Shown piece by piece: positions 55,991 to 62,894 of a DNA stretch of 64,000 bases (its first letter is position 1; each line of letters starts with the position of its first letter). Source of the stretch: Chitinophaga pinensis. Its GTDB lineage: Bacteria; Bacteroidota; Bacteroidia; UKL13-3. The translations under genes were made by a program, and so were the position numbers. The notes beneath the pieces are model-generated. The model did not search any database, was not told where the DNA came from, and saw nothing but the letters and a program-made list of their open reading frames with translations. The stretch covers positions 28,619 through 92,618 of the forward strand of contig CAMBSD010000014.1 in NCBI GenBank assembly GCA_945870425.1, written 5' to 3'.

Positions 55991-56722
55991 ATGATGAAAT
56001 TTAAAAATAAAAAAATACTGATTACAGGGGGTGCTACAGGTATAGGATTTGGACTTACTGAGCGTTTTTTGAAAGATGGTAATACCCTAATCATTTGTGG
56101 TAGGAGAGAGTCTGTTTTATCAGAAGTGACAGCTATACACCCCACCATAATTACTAAGGTATGTGATTTGTCTATAGCAGAGGAGCGCATTGCTTTGTAT
56201 GATTGGATTCAACAATGCCATTCTGATTTAAATGTCTTGGTTAACAATGCAGGCATACAACAATGGATGAACTTATCTGATGCAGACTTTTATGAAAGAG
56301 CTAAAATTGAAATAGCTACCAATGTGGAAGCGCCTGTGCATTTAAGTTCATTGTTTATGAATTTAGCATCCTTGTCATGCATTATGAACGTTACATCGGG
56401 TTTATCTTTTGTACCATTAAGCAAAGTGCCTGTCTATTCAGCTACCAAGGCATTCTTTCATTCGTTTACCTTATCGATGCGTCATTTATTGAAAGCTAAA
56501 AATATTGAAGTGATAGAGATTATTCCACCCGCTTTAAATACAGACTTAGGAGGTAAAGGCTTGCATGACTATGCACCTCCTGTTAGCGAATTTATTGAAT
56601 CTATTTTTGAGCAATTGAACGAAGGAAAAACAGAACTGACCTTTGGTTTTAGCGACATGGTCTCAAAATCAGGACCCGAGGATTTACAGAAAGCATTTGA
56701 TAGAATGAATACCGCTAATTAG
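55991..56722 (+). CDS. Short-chain dehydrogenase (DltE-like)
   Basis: 243 residues, SDR fold. Cofactor motif TGGATGIGFGL, NNAG, and catalytic Y in VYSATKAFFHS with the SGL...; the sequence GIQQWMNL follows NNAG as in DltE-type proteins. Uses NAD(P)H; substrate unknown. Its terminator is shared with the convergent dipeptidase. Confidence 0.93.
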   Translation: MMKFKNKKILITGGATGIGFGLTERFLKDGNTLIICGRRESVLSEVTAIHPTIITKVCDLSIAEERIALYDWIQQCHSDLNVLVNNAGIQQWMNLSDADFYERAKIEIATNVEAPVHLSSLFMNLASLSCIMNVTSGLSFVPLSKVPVYSATKAFFHSFTLSMRHLLKAKNIEVIEIIPPALNTDLGGKGLHDYAPPVSEFIESIFEQLNEGKTELTFGFSDMVSKSGPEDLQKAFDRMNTAN

Positions 56723-56811
56723 AATAGGATTGGCTTATTCGTTTTGGAGTTTAAACGATTTTTGTAGAAGATAAAGATTGTTAACTATTTATTTTATTGA
56801 CTTCTAACAAT

Positions 56812-56839
56812 AAAAAAGCCGCATTAAGCGGCCTTTTTA
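56812..56839. terminator. Bidirectional terminator between SDR and dipeptidase genes
   Basis: GCCGC / GCGGC stem extended by A/T pairs, A run before and T run after, between convergent genes ending at 56722 and 56859. Confidence 0.85.
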
Positions 56840-56858
56840 TTTCGTAAAATCATTTAAA

Positions 56859-58241
56859 CTATTTACTCATCTCAGCATAGTACTTATGGAAATAAGGAAT
56901 GGTTTCAATGCCTTTAAAGTAATTGAAAACGCCATAATGCTCGTTTGGAGAATGCAATGCATCGCTATCCAAACCGAAGCCCATTAATACTGATTTTAAA
57001 CCTAATTCTTTTTCAAATAATGCAACAATAGGAATACTTCCACCACCACGAGTAGGAATAGGTTTTTTACCAAAAGTAGTTTCCATTGCTCTTTCAGCTG
57101 CTTTGTATGCCACTGAGTCAATTGGGGTAACCACAGGTTCGCCTCCATGATGAGGATGCACTGCTACTTTTACACTTTTAGGAGCAATGCTTTCAAAGTG
57201 TTTGGTAAATAGTTCTGTAATTTTATCAGTGGTTTGGTTAGGAACCAATCTCATGCTAATTTTTGCATAGGCTTTTGAAGGCAATACGGTTTTAGAACCT
57301 TCACCTGTGTATCCACCCCAAATACCATTACAATCAAGGGTTGGTCTGATACCTGTTTGTTCAAGCACTGTATATCCTTTTTCACCCCAAACATCACCTA
57401 CTTGAAGGTCTTTTTTGTATGATTCTAAATCAAAAGGAGCTTTGTTTAGTTCAGTTCTTTCAGCATCAGTTAGCTTTTGCACTTCATCATAAAAACCGGG
57501 TATGGTAATATGGTTGTTTTCATCGTGCATGCTGGCTATCATTTTTGCAAGTATGTTGATTGGATTGGCAACGGCACCGCCATAAACCCCACTGTGCAAA
57601 TCACGGTTAGGACCTGTAACTTCAACTTCTAAATAGCTCAATCCACGCAAACCGCAATCAATTGAAGGAACATCATTCGCAATCATTGAAGTATCAGAAA
57701 TCAATACAACATCTGCTTTCAATCTTTCTTTGTTATTTATACAGAAAGTTCCCAAATTAGAGCTACCTACTTCTTCTTCACCTTCAATCATAAACTTGAT
57801 ATTGCAAGGCAAAGTATTGGTGCGCATCATAATTTCGAAGGCTTTCACGTGCATATACATTTGGCCTTTATCATCACAGCTACCACGAGCAAAAATGGCA
57901 CCTTCTGGGTGAATTTCTGTTTTGCGAATGGTAGGTTCAAATGGGGGTGTATCCCATAATTCTAATGGAACAGCAGGTTGCACATCATAATGTCCGTATA
58001 CCAAAACAGTTGGCAAACTAGGGTCAATTATTTTCTCGCCATACACTATAGGATGACCAGGAGTGGTGCATATTTCAACTTTATCAGCACCTGCTTCTTT
58101 AAGCTTGGCTACAACAAAATCAGCCGCTTTGGCCACATCATCGTTGTAGCTACTATCAGCACTAATACTTGGAATTCTAATTAAATCAAACAATTCGTTT
58201 AAAAAACGTTCACGGTTTTGAGATATGTACTCTGCTATCAT
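56859..58241 (-). CDS. M20-family dipeptidase (carnosinase/CNDP type)
   Basis: 460 residues, typical size. LVYGHYDVQPAVPLELWDTPPFEP contains the first metal ligand (H-x-D); GSCDDKGQ, IEGEEEVGSSNLG and HSPNEHYG supply the others. The dimerisation domain includes DLHSGVYGGAV. It hydrolyses di- or tripeptides in the cytoplasm. No operon partner. Confidence 0.94.
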   Translation of the reverse strand: MIAEYISQNRERFLNELFDLIRIPSISADSSYNDDVAKAADFVVAKLKEAGADKVEICTTPGHPIVYGEKIIDPSLPTVLVYGHYDVQPAVPLELWDTPPFEPTIRKTEIHPEGAIFARGSCDDKGQMYMHVKAFEIMMRTNTLPCNIKFMIEGEEEVGSSNLGTFCINNKERLKADVVLISDTSMIANDVPSIDCGLRGLSYLEVEVTGPNRDLHSGVYGGAVANPINILAKMIASMHDENNHITIPGFYDEVQKLTDAERTELNKAPFDLESYKKDLQVGDVWGEKGYTVLEQTGIRPTLDCNGIWGGYTGEGSKTVLPSKAYAKISMRLVPNQTTDKITELFTKHFESIAPKSVKVAVHPHHGGEPVVTPIDSVAYKAAERAMETTFGKKPIPTRGGGSIPIVALFEKELGLKSVLMGFGLDSDALHSPNEHYGVFNYFKGIETIPYFHKYYAEMSK

Positions 58242-58616
58242 AAATAAAATGGTTTTTAATCTTGGGCAAGTTTATGATTATGTGAGCGAACAAACAATGA
58301 TTTAATTATTTATTTGAAAAATTGTCTTTCGAATCATTTTCCAATTTTTAACCGCTCTAAATTGGGCGTATTGAAAGTTCTTTTTCTAATTAATCTCAAT
58401 GGTACTTTAAGAAATATAAAGCGTTTAAAGGTTTCAAGTTGATTTTATTGGGCTTAATCAAAGTTATTAGTATTAGCTTTTTTTGATAATTTAGTGTTGA
58501 GCAAATTTTAATTTTTTATGAAAATGAAAGCAAATGTTTCATGCACAAGAATTGTTTTTCAAAAGTATATTAGCATTATATCTCTATAGATTATATATAC
58601 TCCAAATTCAATTTAA
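58242..58616. other. Intergenic stretch with no identified gene
   Basis: An AT-rich divergent region of about 375 bases between the dipeptidase and the MOSC gene promoter. I find no ORF with coding character, no hairpin with a T run and no recognisable RNA gene in it. Confidence 0.6.
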
Positions 58617-58649
58617 TTGTAGCTTTATGGTTTGAAATATTTATACTTG
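58617..58649 (+). promoter_or_regulatory. Putative promoter of the MOSC gene
   Basis: TTG at 58617-58619 and TATACTTG at 58642-58649 (one mismatch) are 22 bases apart. The -7 element ends 16 bases before the TTG start codon, giving a leader of about 10 bases. Confidence 0.6.
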
Positions 58650-58665
58650 TATAAAGATTGAAGCT

Positions 58666-59451
58666 TTGTATCAGATAACGCATCTCTACATTTACCCTGT
58701 CAAATCATTGGGTGGAATTGCTTTAAAAGAGAGCAGGGTAGAGGCTCGCGGCTTACAATACGATAGACGATGGATGTTATGTGACGAGAACAACCAATTC
58801 ATTACCCAAAGAAAATTTGCTCAATTGGCATTATTCAAATTGAATCAAATAGATTCTGGCTTTCAAATTGAGTTTCAAGGCGAGTATTTTCAAATACCTT
58901 TTTCGATATCAGGAACTAGTATACAAGTAAAAGTGTGGGAAGATACTTGCGATGCCATCGAATATTTTGAAGCTTCTGCTTGGTTTTCAAAAATGCTATC
59001 CATTAGCTGTAAGCTTTGTTATATGCCCGATGAAAGCAAACGAATAGTGGATGAAAAATATGCAGGAAATAATCATATCAATAGCTTTAGCGATGGATTT
59101 CCAATTCTAATTGCTGGTCAGCAATCCCTTGATTTTTTAAACCAAAAGTTAAAACAACCCATTGATATCAATCGCTTCAGACCCAACATTGTGTTTGATG
59201 GTGGAAAGGCTTACGATGAAGATAGCTTCTCCATGTTTAGTATAAATGATGTGATATTCAAAGGCGTTAAGCCCTGTGCTAGGTGCCAAGTGATAGGCAT
59301 TGACCAAAATACTTCTACTGTAAACCTAGAACCCTTAAGTGTGTTATCGAGTTACCGCAATGTTGAGAATAAAGTGCTCTTTGGACAAAATGTAATTGTT
59401 CTAAAAGAAGATGGCTTGATTAAAGTGGGGCATCAATTGATGTTGCATTAG
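58666..59451 (+). CDS. MOSC domain protein with N-terminal MOSC_N barrel
   Basis: 261 residues from a TTG start, set by the conserved N-terminus (ITHLYIYPVKSLGG). MOSC_N domain (about 1-115; GLQYDRRWMLCDENNQFITQR) and MOSC domain (about 120-255; FRPNIVFDGGKAYDED, GVKPCARCQVIGID) with the conserved cysteine. These proteins bind molybdenum cofactor or carry sulfur and act as oxidoreductases on N-hydroxylated compounds or similar. No molybdopterin genes lie in the window. Confidence 0.93.
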   Translation: MYQITHLYIYPVKSLGGIALKESRVEARGLQYDRRWMLCDENNQFITQRKFAQLALFKLNQIDSGFQIEFQGEYFQIPFSISGTSIQVKVWEDTCDAIEYFEASAWFSKMLSISCKLCYMPDESKRIVDEKYAGNNHINSFSDGFPILIAGQQSLDFLNQKLKQPIDINRFRPNIVFDGGKAYDEDSFSMFSINDVIFKGVKPCARCQVIGIDQNTSTVNLEPLSVLSSYRNVENKVLFGQNVIVLKEDGLIKVGHQLMLH

Positions 59452-59519
59452 GATGGATACAAAAATATTTAGAGTGGATTGGTAAGGATACCAACAACGG
59501 ATAAAACAATAATCATTAA

Positions 59520-59570
59520 CCACCAAACGCTTTAGCGTATTCGTAATGCGCCATAGAGGCGCTATGTATA
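59520..59570. repeat. Pair of short hairpins between MOSC gene and repeat A
   Basis: ACGC-TTTA-GCGT and GCGCC-ATAGA-GGCGC palindromes lie side by side upstream of repeat A. They may be part of a longer repeated element or a terminator-like structure for the MOSC gene; no T run is present. The remaining ~80 bases between the MOSC stop and these hairpins show nothing. Confidence 0.45.
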
Positions 59571-59591
59571 GCAAATGTGGATTTGGTTTTA

Positions 59592-59676
59592 TTCTAACGG
59601 TTTCGGGCTTGGCGAAGGTGGTAATTTTCACCAAAGAATTCGAAAGCCCCCGTTTTGCTTGCAAGCTGTTAGTTGC
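59592..59676. repeat. attC-like palindromic repeat A (short form)
   Basis: Begins TCTAACGG, contains the shared core TTTCGGGCTTGGCGAAGG, and ends GCTGTTAGTTGC. It is shorter (85 bases) than the other copies; the arms after the core pair only partly. Related to repeats B, C and D by the TAAC...CTTGGCGAAGG...GTTA layout. Confidence 0.7.
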
Positions 59677-59683
59677 TGGTGGT

Positions 59684-60070
59684 TCATTTCCAGAACTGTT
59701 TTACTTTATAATTTTTAAACAATTTATCTCGAGTTATAACTACTAAATCTTCTGATATTGCTTGAGCTATAATAAGCCTGTCGAAAGGATCGTTATGATG
59801 CGTTGGTAAATTTGATAATTGTAAAAGATGTTCGTAGTTAATTGGTATTATCTCTATTTGATTTCGGTCTACAAATTCGAATAAATCTTTCAAAGAAATT
59901 CCAAGATCTAATTTACTATTTTGAAGTTTAATCGTTACTTCCCATAAACTTACGGCACTCAAAAAACAAGATTGATGAATATCTTTGATTATGCTTCTTG
60001 CCATTTCTGGCAGCTGTTTGTCGCCTGAAACAAACCATAATAAAGCGTGTGTGTCAAGTAAATATGCCAT
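59684..60070 (-). CDS. PIN-domain toxin (VapC-like)
   Basis: 128 residues. PIN-domain acidic residues appear in LLDTHALLWF (D6), SLWEVTIK and HNDPFDRLIIAQA, with the last acid near TRDKLF. VapC-type toxins cleave RNA (often tRNA or rRNA). It forms an operon with the antitoxin gene upstream (overlap TAATG). Its stop is 8 bases from repeat A, so the cassette's 3' end abuts the repeat. Confidence 0.93.
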   Translation of the reverse strand: MAYLLDTHALLWFVSGDKQLPEMARSIIKDIHQSCFLSAVSLWEVTIKLQNSKLDLGISLKDLFEFVDRNQIEIIPINYEHLLQLSNLPTHHNDPFDRLIIAQAISEDLVVITRDKLFKNYKVKQFWK

Positions 60071-60279
60071 TACATATAATCCTTAAACTCGTCCAAAGGT
60101 TCATCAAAATCTGGCGAAAGGATAATTTTACCTTTGGCAAATCCGAATTCACGTTCTTTAAGCTTTGGTTTAGACTTTGATTTACTTTTCTTCTTAAGAA
60201 ACTCAACAAAGTCAGCTACTTCAGCTCGTAATTCTTTTGGCAAAGAATTGATTTCAAACTTTAAGGTTGTATTTGTCAT
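60070..60279 (-). CDS. DUF2281-type antitoxin
   Basis: 69 residues. FEINSLPKELRAEVADFVEFLKKK matches the DUF2281 antitoxin family that pairs with PIN toxins, followed by a Lys/Ser-rich linker and an acidic C-terminal tail (LSPDFDEPLDEFKDYM) that would bind the toxin. Overlaps the toxin start by one base. Has its own strong promoter inside the cassette. Confidence 0.88.
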   Translation of the reverse strand: MTNTTLKFEINSLPKELRAEVADFVEFLKKKSKSKSKPKLKEREFGFAKGKIILSPDFDEPLDEFKDYM

Positions 60280-60283
60280 AAAG

Positions 60284-60314
60284 CAAATTTAAAGAAATTG
60301 CTCGTCCTTTCAAA
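60284..60314 (-). promoter_or_regulatory. Promoter of the first toxin-antitoxin cassette
   Basis: On the minus strand TTTG (60314-60311) and TAAATTTG (60291-60284) are 19 bases apart: a full match to the Bacteroidota consensus in both boxes. The -7 element ends 4 bases before the ATG, implying a nearly leaderless transcript. It lies between the antitoxin start and repeat B. Confidence 0.75.
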
Positions 60315-60348
60315 CCAGGCTATGATTTTTGTGTCGATGTCCACTTGC

Positions 60349-60516
60349 ACCTAACGTTTTGAAGATTGGCGAAGGGCGGTCTTTTCAGCATCCCGATTGC
60401 TATCGGGATTTGTTCGGAGCACAAAAATTTCTGCTACCACAAAACTGTCTGCGGAGTATAGCCTATCCCGATTTTTCATCGGTAAAATCCCGCCTATTGC
60501 CAATATGCTGTCTGGC
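60349..60516. repeat. attC-like palindromic repeat B (long form)
   Basis: Left end CCTAACG...ATTGGCGAAGGGCGG; right end CCCGCCTATTGCCAATATGCTGTC. The arms pair (TTGGCGAAGGGCGG with CCGCCTATTGCCAA). The interior has two smaller hairpins around ATCCCGAT/ATCGGGAT. It shares the whole interior almost base for base with repeat C. The terminal GTTA is degraded to GTCT. Confidence 0.75.
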
Positions 60517-60521
60517 CGACT

Positions 60522-60935
60522 TTATAGTTTAATACATAATTCATCAGGTGTCATAACGAGTATTTCACAGTCTTTGAAGTCTTTGGTATTACGAGTAACT
60601 ATGCAGTCTATTTTTGCTATAGATGATGCACATAATACTTGAATAGCATCTTCAAAGTCCTTATGTTTAGAACGTAGTCCCTTTTTTAAAACATCGATGT
60701 CTACTGGTACAACAGTTAAATAGTCAAGCAGATTATATAAAACTTCACGTAAAGGTTTTTCTTCAAGATATTTTTTTAATAAGTAGTGTGTCGTAGCTAT
60801 TGAATGAGAAGAAGTAAATATTTCAATTTTCTTTTCTTCAGCTTTGTTAAATATTTCAATAGCATATTTACTAAAAGGTCTTCTATCTGCGATTAGGTCA
60901 ACAATTATATTAGTGTCAAGAAATACCTTTTTCAT
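60522..60935 (-). CDS. PIN-domain toxin (second module)
   Basis: 137 residues. FLDTNIIVDLIADRRPF (first Asp), SSHSIATTHYLL, HKDFEDAIQVLCA and CIVTRNTKDF are the PIN motifs. It differs from the first toxin in group (closer to the DUF3368/PIN-like short toxins with a helical insertion). Its stop is about 6 bases from repeat B. Overlaps the antitoxin stop by 4 bases (ATGA). Confidence 0.93.
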   Translation of the reverse strand: MKKVFLDTNIIVDLIADRRPFSKYAIEIFNKAEEKKIEIFTSSHSIATTHYLLKKYLEEKPLREVLYNLLDYLTVVPVDIDVLKKGLRSKHKDFEDAIQVLCASSIAKIDCIVTRNTKDFKDCEILVMTPDELCIKL

Positions 60936-61174
60936 AAGTGCTTTTTTTCTAAATAAGAACGTAATTCTTTCTTTTCGTCAAAGTTCTTTGGAAGTTTAAC
61001 CGCACCAACAATTTTCTTAAGTTTAGGTGATAGTTGGTCTTCTCCACTTTCTTGAGTTATTGTCTCCAAATAATTTTCAATAAGTTCAGATAAACTTCTT
61101 CCGGTGTTTTTGGCGTATGATTTTGCCCTTTCTATAATTGACTTTTCTACTGTCAAGGTTAGTTTAGTTGTCAT
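60932..61174 (-). CDS. Antitoxin of the second PIN module (DUF6364-like, ribbon-helix-helix type)
   Basis: 80 residues from ATG at MTTKLTLTVEKS, chosen because the longer frame overlaps a perfect promoter. TTKLTLTVEKSIIERAKSYAKNTGRSLSELIENYL is a typical ribbon-helix-helix DNA-binding fold; the C-terminal tail (KLKKIVGAVKLPKNFDEKKELRSYLEKKHL) binds the toxin. It probably represses its own promoter through the paired palindromes at 61176-61204. Confidence 0.9.
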   Translation of the reverse strand: MTTKLTLTVEKSIIERAKSYAKNTGRSLSELIENYLETITQESGEDQLSPKLKKIVGAVKLPKNFDEKKELRSYLEKKHL

Positions 61175-61175
61175 G

Positions 61176-61204
61176 ATACGTATATTTTTCACAAAGGTAC
61201 GTAT
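61176..61204. promoter_or_regulatory. Paired TACGTAT operator-like palindromes at the second TA promoter
   Basis: ATACGTAT at 61176-61183 and TACGTAT at 61198-61204, about 21 bases centre to centre (two helical turns), flank and overlap the -7 element. This is the layout expected for antitoxin autorepression. Confidence 0.65.
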
Positions 61205-61223
61205 TTGGTGTTAGAATTCCAAA
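61192..61223 (-). promoter_or_regulatory. Promoter of the second toxin-antitoxin cassette
   Basis: On the minus strand TTTG (61223-61220) and TACCTTTG (61199-61192) are 20 bases apart, both full consensus matches. The ATG at 61174 follows 17 bases after the -7 element. It lies between the antitoxin start and repeat C. Confidence 0.8.
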
Positions 61224-61232
61224 TCGGTTTGC

Positions 61233-61400
61233 CTATAACGGTTTGCCGCTTGGCGAAGGGCGGGACTTTCAGCATCCCGATTGCTATCGGGATTGATGCG
61301 GAGACTTGCACTTTCGGCTACCACAAAACTATCTGCGGAGTAAAGCCTATCCCGATTTTTCATCGGGAAAACCCCGCCTATTGACAAGGTGCTGTTACCT
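61233..61400. repeat. attC-like palindromic repeat C (long form)
   Basis: Left end TATAACGG...CGCTTGGCGAAGGGCGGG; right end CCCCGCCTATTGACAAGGTGCTGTTACC. The arms pair over about 20 positions with a few unpaired bases, and the interior carries the same ATCCCGAT/ATCGGGAT hairpins as repeat B. Both ends (TAAC and GTTA) are intact. Confidence 0.8.
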
Positions 61401-61412
61401 GCTGCCGTTCCT

Positions 61413-62039
61413 TTACTGTCCTGCGAAAATATTGTCGGTATTAGCATAAATTATTTTTACTTTTGTCCCTATTGCAAGTTTACTGTTGTCTTGAACAAAA
61501 CGAATAAGTCGTTTACTTTGTCTACCCATAAATCTATTCCAATAAACAATTACAATATAGTCATAACTGTCATTTAAAAGTTTTGTAGTCTGAGATAGCG
61601 GTTTTAAATATTTTAGCTGAGTTTCAATAGATAAAATACTGTCAATTGGTGCTTGTTGCTTTGTTGGAAAAGTTGTCATTATTTCATTTCTGTCCCATTT
61701 TAAATTAGGAAAACCGCCAGCATAACAATTTACTTGGAATGAAGTCAACTGTCCTGATTTGTCATAGTAAAGAACTTGTAATGGTTGGTAGTGATTTTTT
61801 ATTTGTGAATTATATTTAGTCGTGTCAAGTGAGAATAGATATGAAAAATAAGTTGTGTCAAGTTCGTAACAGTCAGCATTAGTAATGTTATATTTTTTAG
61901 CATATTGAACAATGGTCTTTTCGTCAACAGTATTTGTTTTTTTCATTCCATAAAGTCCTGTGAAAATTGAAGAACAACTTGTCAGTCCAAATGAGAATGT
62001 CAAAGTTATAACTATCAATATTGATAAATGTCTGTTCAT
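61413..62039 (-). CDS. Lipoprotein of unknown function (third cassette)
   Basis: 208 residues with lipobox GLTSC (Cys22). The mature protein is Tyr-rich and strand-rich (LPYYDKSGQLTSFQVNCYAGG-like segments, DYIVIVYWNRFMGRQSKRLI). Family not recognised. It is a single-gene cassette between repeats C and D, stop about 13 bases from repeat C and start 23 bases from repeat D. No consensus promoter was seen. Confidence 0.78.
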   Translation of the reverse strand: MNRHLSILIVITLTFSFGLTSCSSIFTGLYGMKKTNTVDEKTIVQYAKKYNITNADCYELDTTYFSYLFSLDTTKYNSQIKNHYQPLQVLYYDKSGQLTSFQVNCYAGGFPNLKWDRNEIMTTFPTKQQAPIDSILSIETQLKYLKPLSQTTKLLNDSYDYIVIVYWNRFMGRQSKRLIRFVQDNSKLAIGTKVKIIYANTDNIFAGQ

Positions 62040-62061
62040 TGTATGGTCTTTTACGGTTGCT

Positions 62062-62186
62062 TGTAACGGTTTCGGGCTTGGCGAAGGTGGCGATTTTCAC
62101 CACAAATGTTGATGCGGAGAACCAAACTTTGATTAACCTCAAATGTGTCTGCGGAGCACTGAACCGCCACTTTTGCCAAACCCGTG
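62062..62186. repeat. attC-like palindromic repeat D
   Basis: Left end TTGTAACGGTTTCGGGCTTGGCGAAGGTGGCG; right end CGCCACTTTTGCCAAACCCGTGTTATGCC. The arms pair well (CGGGCTTGGCGAAGGTGGCG against CGCCACTTTTGCCAAACCCG) with an extra 3-4 bases on the left, as in attC sites. The interior differs from B and C; the left half matches repeat A. The ~160 bases after it hold nothing I can identify until the terminator at 62345. Confidence 0.8.
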
Positions 62187-62344
62187 TTATGCCTTCGTTG
62201 CTTTTTTTTCAAGGTGTCTGCTAGCAATTGGTAAATTATTAACTGTCATTGTAATTAAAAAGGATATGCACAATTTATTTATTGGCAATAGCTTATAGGT
62301 GTCATTAAACTTTGATTTGTAATTAAATAACTATTGGTTTCAAT

Positions 62345-62391
62345 AAAAAAAATTCAGAGGATGTTAGTGTTTGTGACAATATCCTCTGAAT
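62345..62391 (-). terminator. Rho-independent terminator of the 62429-63971 operon
   Basis: 11-bp perfect stem (ATTCAGAGGAT / ATCCTCTGAAT) with an 18-base loop; on the minus strand it is followed by a long T run. It is 38 bases after the stop of the downstream gene of that operon. Confidence 0.85.
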
Positions 62392-62428
62392 GTAACTAAG
62401 TGCAATAAAAGTATTGATTATTTTTAAA

Positions 62429-62887
62429 TTAATTGTTCATCTTCATTTTATTATTTAATGCCCTTGCTATGCTTTTCATATGGTCTCTCATTATTCTATC
62501 CACGTAAATAATGTCACCCAAACAAACAAGTCCAGCTGTAGTTAAAATGATAATTGGAATTGTTGAATTACCATTTGACAAATTACTGGAACCAAAACCC
62601 AAGGCTAAACCGGCTATTATAGAATTAATTGACCCTACAATTCCAAGGTTATCTATTTTTTTTAAGTGATATTTTGCTTCATCATTTCCTTCAGAAAGAC
62701 GCCTTATTTCACTCCATTTAACAGGTTTGTCATTTTTAAAAAACTTTAAATTGTTAATTCCAGTTCGTTTCAGATAAATGGAATCATATGAATAATTTTG
62801 AGAATAAAGATGAGATGATGAAAAGCAAACTATTATAAAAACTAACAAATTGCGGCTGTGAAAAGTTAAATTGAAATTAGTATTCAT
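62429..62887 (-). CDS. Exported membrane protein of unknown function
   Basis: 152 residues from ATG at MNTNFN; the longer frame runs through the end of the upstream gene. Signal peptide (to about 29, SHLYSQ) and two to three hydrophobic segments in the C-terminal half (GIVGSINSIIAGLALGFG; TIPIIILTTAGLVCLGDII). No family recognised. It follows the Cys-rich lipoprotein by 7 bases and is almost certainly co-transcribed. Confidence 0.75.
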   Translation of the reverse strand: MNTNFNLTFHSRNLLVFIIVCFSSSHLYSQNYSYDSIYLKRTGINNLKFFKNDKPVKWSEIRRLSEGNDEAKYHLKKIDNLGIVGSINSIIAGLALGFGSSNLSNGNSTIPIIILTTAGLVCLGDIIYVDRIMRDHMKSIARALNNKMKMNN

Positions 62888-62894
62888 AATTTCC

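Noticed and set aside
55801-56190. 129-residue minus-strand ORF overlapping SDR and peptidase C26
   Set aside because: Shadow of two well-identified genes.
59401-59664. 87-residue minus-strand ORF over repeat A and the hairpins
   Set aside because: Made of repeat and hairpin sequence and overlaps the MOSC gene end; not a gene.
61211-61447. 78-residue minus-strand ORF across repeat C
   Set aside because: Lies mainly in the palindromic repeat; a spurious frame.
59592-62186. An integrase gene for the cassette array
   Set aside because: No tyrosine recombinase motif was seen in any frame of the window, so a complete integron is not claimed.
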